A stretch of 64,000 nt of DNA, taken from positions 28,655,513-28,719,512 of the forward strand of contig NC_080677.1 of the NCBI RefSeq assembly GCF_030445035.2. Direction: 5' to 3'. This document shows, in pieces, positions 60,923 through 64,000 of the stretch; within the stretch, counting starts at the first letter, position 1, and each line of letters begins with the position of its first letter. The DNA comes from Dasypus novemcinctus. Lineage: Eukaryota > Chordata > Mammalia > Cingulata > Dasypodidae. The translations under genes and the position numbers were made by a program. A model generated the notes under the pieces. It did no database searches, had not been told where the DNA came from, and worked only from the letters and a program-made list of their open reading frames with translations.

Positions 60923-63900
60923 CAGGCACACGAAGGCAGGCCCGGGGCCGGAGCCGCGCACACCTGTGGTCCACTTTGCACACCTGCTGAACACGGCGAC
61001 GTGCCAGTTATGGAAACAGCAGTGTGACGCCAACGAGGTTCCTGTTTCAAGAACCTCAAAATCCAGCTGAGAAGAAACAGCTCCAAAAACTTTCCAACAC
61101 AAGGTGGGACAGGCAAAGGGCATGTGGCTCCACGTCTCCATGGGCGGGTCTCCGTACAGGCGGGTTTCTGCATGGCATGGAGGAGAGAAGGGGGTCGGGC
61201 CTGAGGACTGAGGATCACGCCACTTCTGGAGCCTGCACCTGTCTCCAGTGCCCCCTGGTTTTTCCACACCTCCGAGCCCATGTCCACGGCAACCCCAACC
61301 CAGACGAAGGTTATGGGGTGCAAGCGCTGCAGCCGCCCTCCCCCACTTCTTCCCTACTTCCCACCACCAGGCTGGGACTCCTGGGCTACTGTAGAGACAG
61401 ACAATCTGGGACAGAGGCCAGCCTCTGCTGCTCTCCTGGTTCCTGAGCACCTTCAGCGCCCGTGGGCAGATGGGGAGCATGCAGCCAGGTGGCTGGAGTG
61501 GGAAGCGGCTGCTGTAGGAGAGTCAGAGAAGGCACTGGAAAAGGGCCACCTCGGGGAGCACTCGCCACCCCCATCACACACCTGAGGCGGCCACGGGGCA
61601 CAGGGGCGTGCCTGGGGTGGGGGAGGCTCAGGGGTCCCTTCCTAGTCGTCAGGGAGTGGTTCATGGTAAAGCGCTGCCGCTGGGGGACCCCGTGGAACCG
61701 GTGGCGGGGTTGGTGGGGAGCTCAGGAGGAGCTGTGTGCAGGAGCTGGACGGTCCAGCGAGGGAGGCCCGGGTGCCCACTCCCCTCTGAGGACACACGTG
61801 GGGTTCTCGGGAACCAGCCGGGGGGCTTGTGAAAGTAGACCTGGGGAGTCAGTATTTCCAGGCTCGGTGGGACCCAGGAATCACTCTGCCCGAGCCCTCA
61901 GGTGACTCTGACTGCAGTCAGTGTGGGAGCCACTGAACGCGGGGACATCCTTGTCCCTTCTCTCCACCACGCACACACGCATACACACAAACTTTAGTGC
62001 TGGAGAAAGCGGTGCCGAGGCTTTCTGGAAGCCTCTCAGGAAAGGCAGCTGCAGCAGGCGGGGAGGCGCAGCCTGAGGACACGTAAATGTGTTCAGGTGG
62101 GCTGGGTGTGGTTTCTGGGCTCTGCTCCTGAGGAGCTGTTAGTTCTCCTGAGGCATGCGCCATTTAGAGAAGCTCATCAGCACGAGGGACCCACCCCGGA
62201 GGGTGGGCTACCCCTGCCCTCTGCTGACGTCACTTCCGGATCTCCTTGTTAGGGATTACTTGCTTAGGGCGTCGGGCCCTTGGTGTGCACCTGTAGTCTG
62301 CTCCCATTCTCAGAACCTTCCCAGGGGCTCCGCCTCCAACCAGGAAACCCCGTCCATCCTCCAGCGCCTCTTCCAATAGGCCTCTTCCAGGAAGCCTTCC
62401 TGTCAGCATCAGTGGGAGGCGTCCCCTCTGGGACAGTGTCTGCCAGGCCCCGCAGCCAGGCTGTGGTTTGTCCCCATAGCAAGAGCCCTGCCTCCAGGAG
62501 CTCCAGGAACATCTGTTGAATCAAATGGCCTTTCCTGTTGGTGCCACCCAGAGCCGGTTAACCCACAGGCTAGAGTTCAGTACCAGCAAAAGACCAAAGC
62601 CGCAGAGAGAAATCCCAGAGTTCTGTTAACTTTGCAGAGAGAGAAAATCCATCTCCGGCTCCGTATGCCACGGGTAAGGGCTGAGACGCCAGCTCAGGCT
62701 GCAGGCATCCCCTCTCCTCCACTTCCTGCGCGTGTCGGAAAACAGGGTGGAGAACCTCCCCGCCGCCTTCCAGACTCTTCTGTCCACAGGTAACACTCAC
62801 CTCACAGGTGCCGCAGGTCTCAGTGGATCCTGGCTTCCCCCGGGACCTGCCTTCACCAGGTCCTCCAGGTAGGGTGACAGTCACAGTTAGCCCCCGAGCA
62901 TCCAGGTTTAGAGCTGTGGTCCTGCTGTGATGTGCAGCCCCCTTGCACCCTGGATTGGATGATAGATTATGCGATCACCCTACTTAAAGTCTGCGTGCAT
63001 CAGAGGACACAGCAGCGGCCGCTGTAGATGAATGGTGGACGCCAGCGCCACAGAGAAGTGTGAATGTCAGCTCCCGCCCCTTGGAAAGCCAACCTGAGTG
63101 GAAGAAACCCTCCGGGGCTAAGCCTCGAGTCCCTCCTCAATATCTGCTTGTCGGACAAATGAGTGAGCAGGGGCAGGACGGAGCCAGTGATTCCAACTCC
63201 GGAAGGAAACTGCCCCTCAGCCTCTGCTGCAAATACAGCGGAATTAATTGTGCTTCTTAATTAGCTCTGTAGGACACTGAGTAAGGCCCCCTCTGCCTCC
63301 CCGAGGCCCAACTGCAATAAGCAGCCGAGCTTCACGGATGCTCTCTGCCCAGGAAGGCGGAGAAACTTGGAGACTCGGCATTCCTTCCTTCCTGCCGCAG
63401 GCCACCACGTGGAGGGGCGCACGGACAACCCTGCAGCTGCCCCCTTCCCTTCCTGTTCTTCCTGCCCGGCCCAAACCCCTTCAGTTTACAAGGAGACTCC
63501 ATATGGCCATGTGTCCATGCAGGGATTTCCGAGCAGACGTTATGGAACCTGTTTCTCAGCCAGAGAACACCCAGGCCTGGTGCCTCCACGTGCGCCTCAT
63601 TCCTCAGATGGAGACGGGTCCGGGGCTAGCCACACTCCCGGTCTCCACATCGCAGACGCGACTGTTCAGATCGTCATGTGTGAAGGAATGACGGGCCATG
63701 CCGGTGGGCTCTCCACACTGGAGCTCCTTCTGGAGAAAGGGGTCCTCCAGGACCCGCAGCCCGAGACCTGAACGCCATGCAGGTAGCGGACCCCTCGGAA
63801 AAGGTGACGGATCTTTCCCCCTAGAAATATCTAGATTTGAATGAAATAACGCATGTAATTTCTTTAGAAATCCTCGAAGGACCCAGGGACCCGAGTTTAA

Positions 63901-64000
63901 GAGCCGCTGACCTGCAGTCAAAGTAAAAGTGCTCTGATTTTGCAAATAAGGAGGCCGCAAGGGGGTGGTTTCCAAGCCGGGGTGCGTATGGCACACCCAG
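60923..64000. other. 3' flank, no gene recognised
   Basis: Open frames on both strands lack recognisable domains. I looked on the minus strand for the 3' end of GARS1, the expected convergent neighbour, and did not see it. A small inverted-repeat element at 62869-62983 is listed separately. Confidence 0.5.
62869..62983. repeat. Small inverted-repeat element (MITE-like)
   Basis: The ends GTAGGGTGA and TCACCCTAC are perfect inverted repeats 115 bp apart, bordered by TA on each side. That is the form of a small Tc1/mariner-type non-autonomous element. The interior is not recognised. Confidence 0.4.

Noticed and set aside
60923-64000. 3' end of GARS1 on the minus strand
   Set aside because: Expected from mammalian gene order as I recall it, but no matching C-terminal coding sequence was seen; it probably lies beyond the window.

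Overview
The window is nuclear DNA from a placental mammal. It has one split gene with GT-AG introns, old mammal-wide repeats (MIR, L2, MER5, L1M) and tRNA-derived SINEs of the DAS type that I associate with armadillos. There are also L1 3' ends and a solo-LTR-like repeat of the kind I know from xenarthran genomes. I therefore infer a xenarthran, most likely an armadillo (Dasypus-like). That assignment rests on repeat recognition from memory, not on a search.

The only protein gene I can support is CRHR2 (corticotropin-releasing hormone receptor 2), on the + strand. All the exons for two classical isoforms can be placed to the base. The beta isoform starts with two exons (16314-16400 and 22267-22360). 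The alpha isoform starts with one exon inside a CpG island (29149-29251). Both leaders end in the same phase and splice to eleven shared exons (29407-57128). The spliced alpha reading frame is 1233 nt (410 residues) and beta is 1311 nt (436 residues), with no stop or frameshift. The 3' UTR runs to about 58.6 kb, with two AATAAA signals.

Layout: 1-16 kb is the 5' flank, rich in repeats and with no exon I can recognise. 16-29 kb holds the beta promoter, the beta exons and the alpha promoter. 29-57 kb holds the shared exons, which encode the hormone-binding ectodomain (exons 4-5), seven membrane helices (exons 6-13) and the cytoplasmic tail (exon 14). 58.6-64 kb is 3' flank with one young DAS SINE. 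In other mammals I recall the flanking genes as INMT upstream and GARS1 (convergent) downstream; neither is seen here.

I found no undescribed biological system. The notable points are within CRHR2: a MEF2/TATA-like beta promoter, a divergent beta exon 2, substitutions in TM4, TM6, ICL3 and the tail, two weak splice donors, and exon 6 whose skipping would give a soluble receptor. There are also several insertions whose target-site duplications can be read directly. Comparisons with human, rodent and CRHR1 proteins are from memory.
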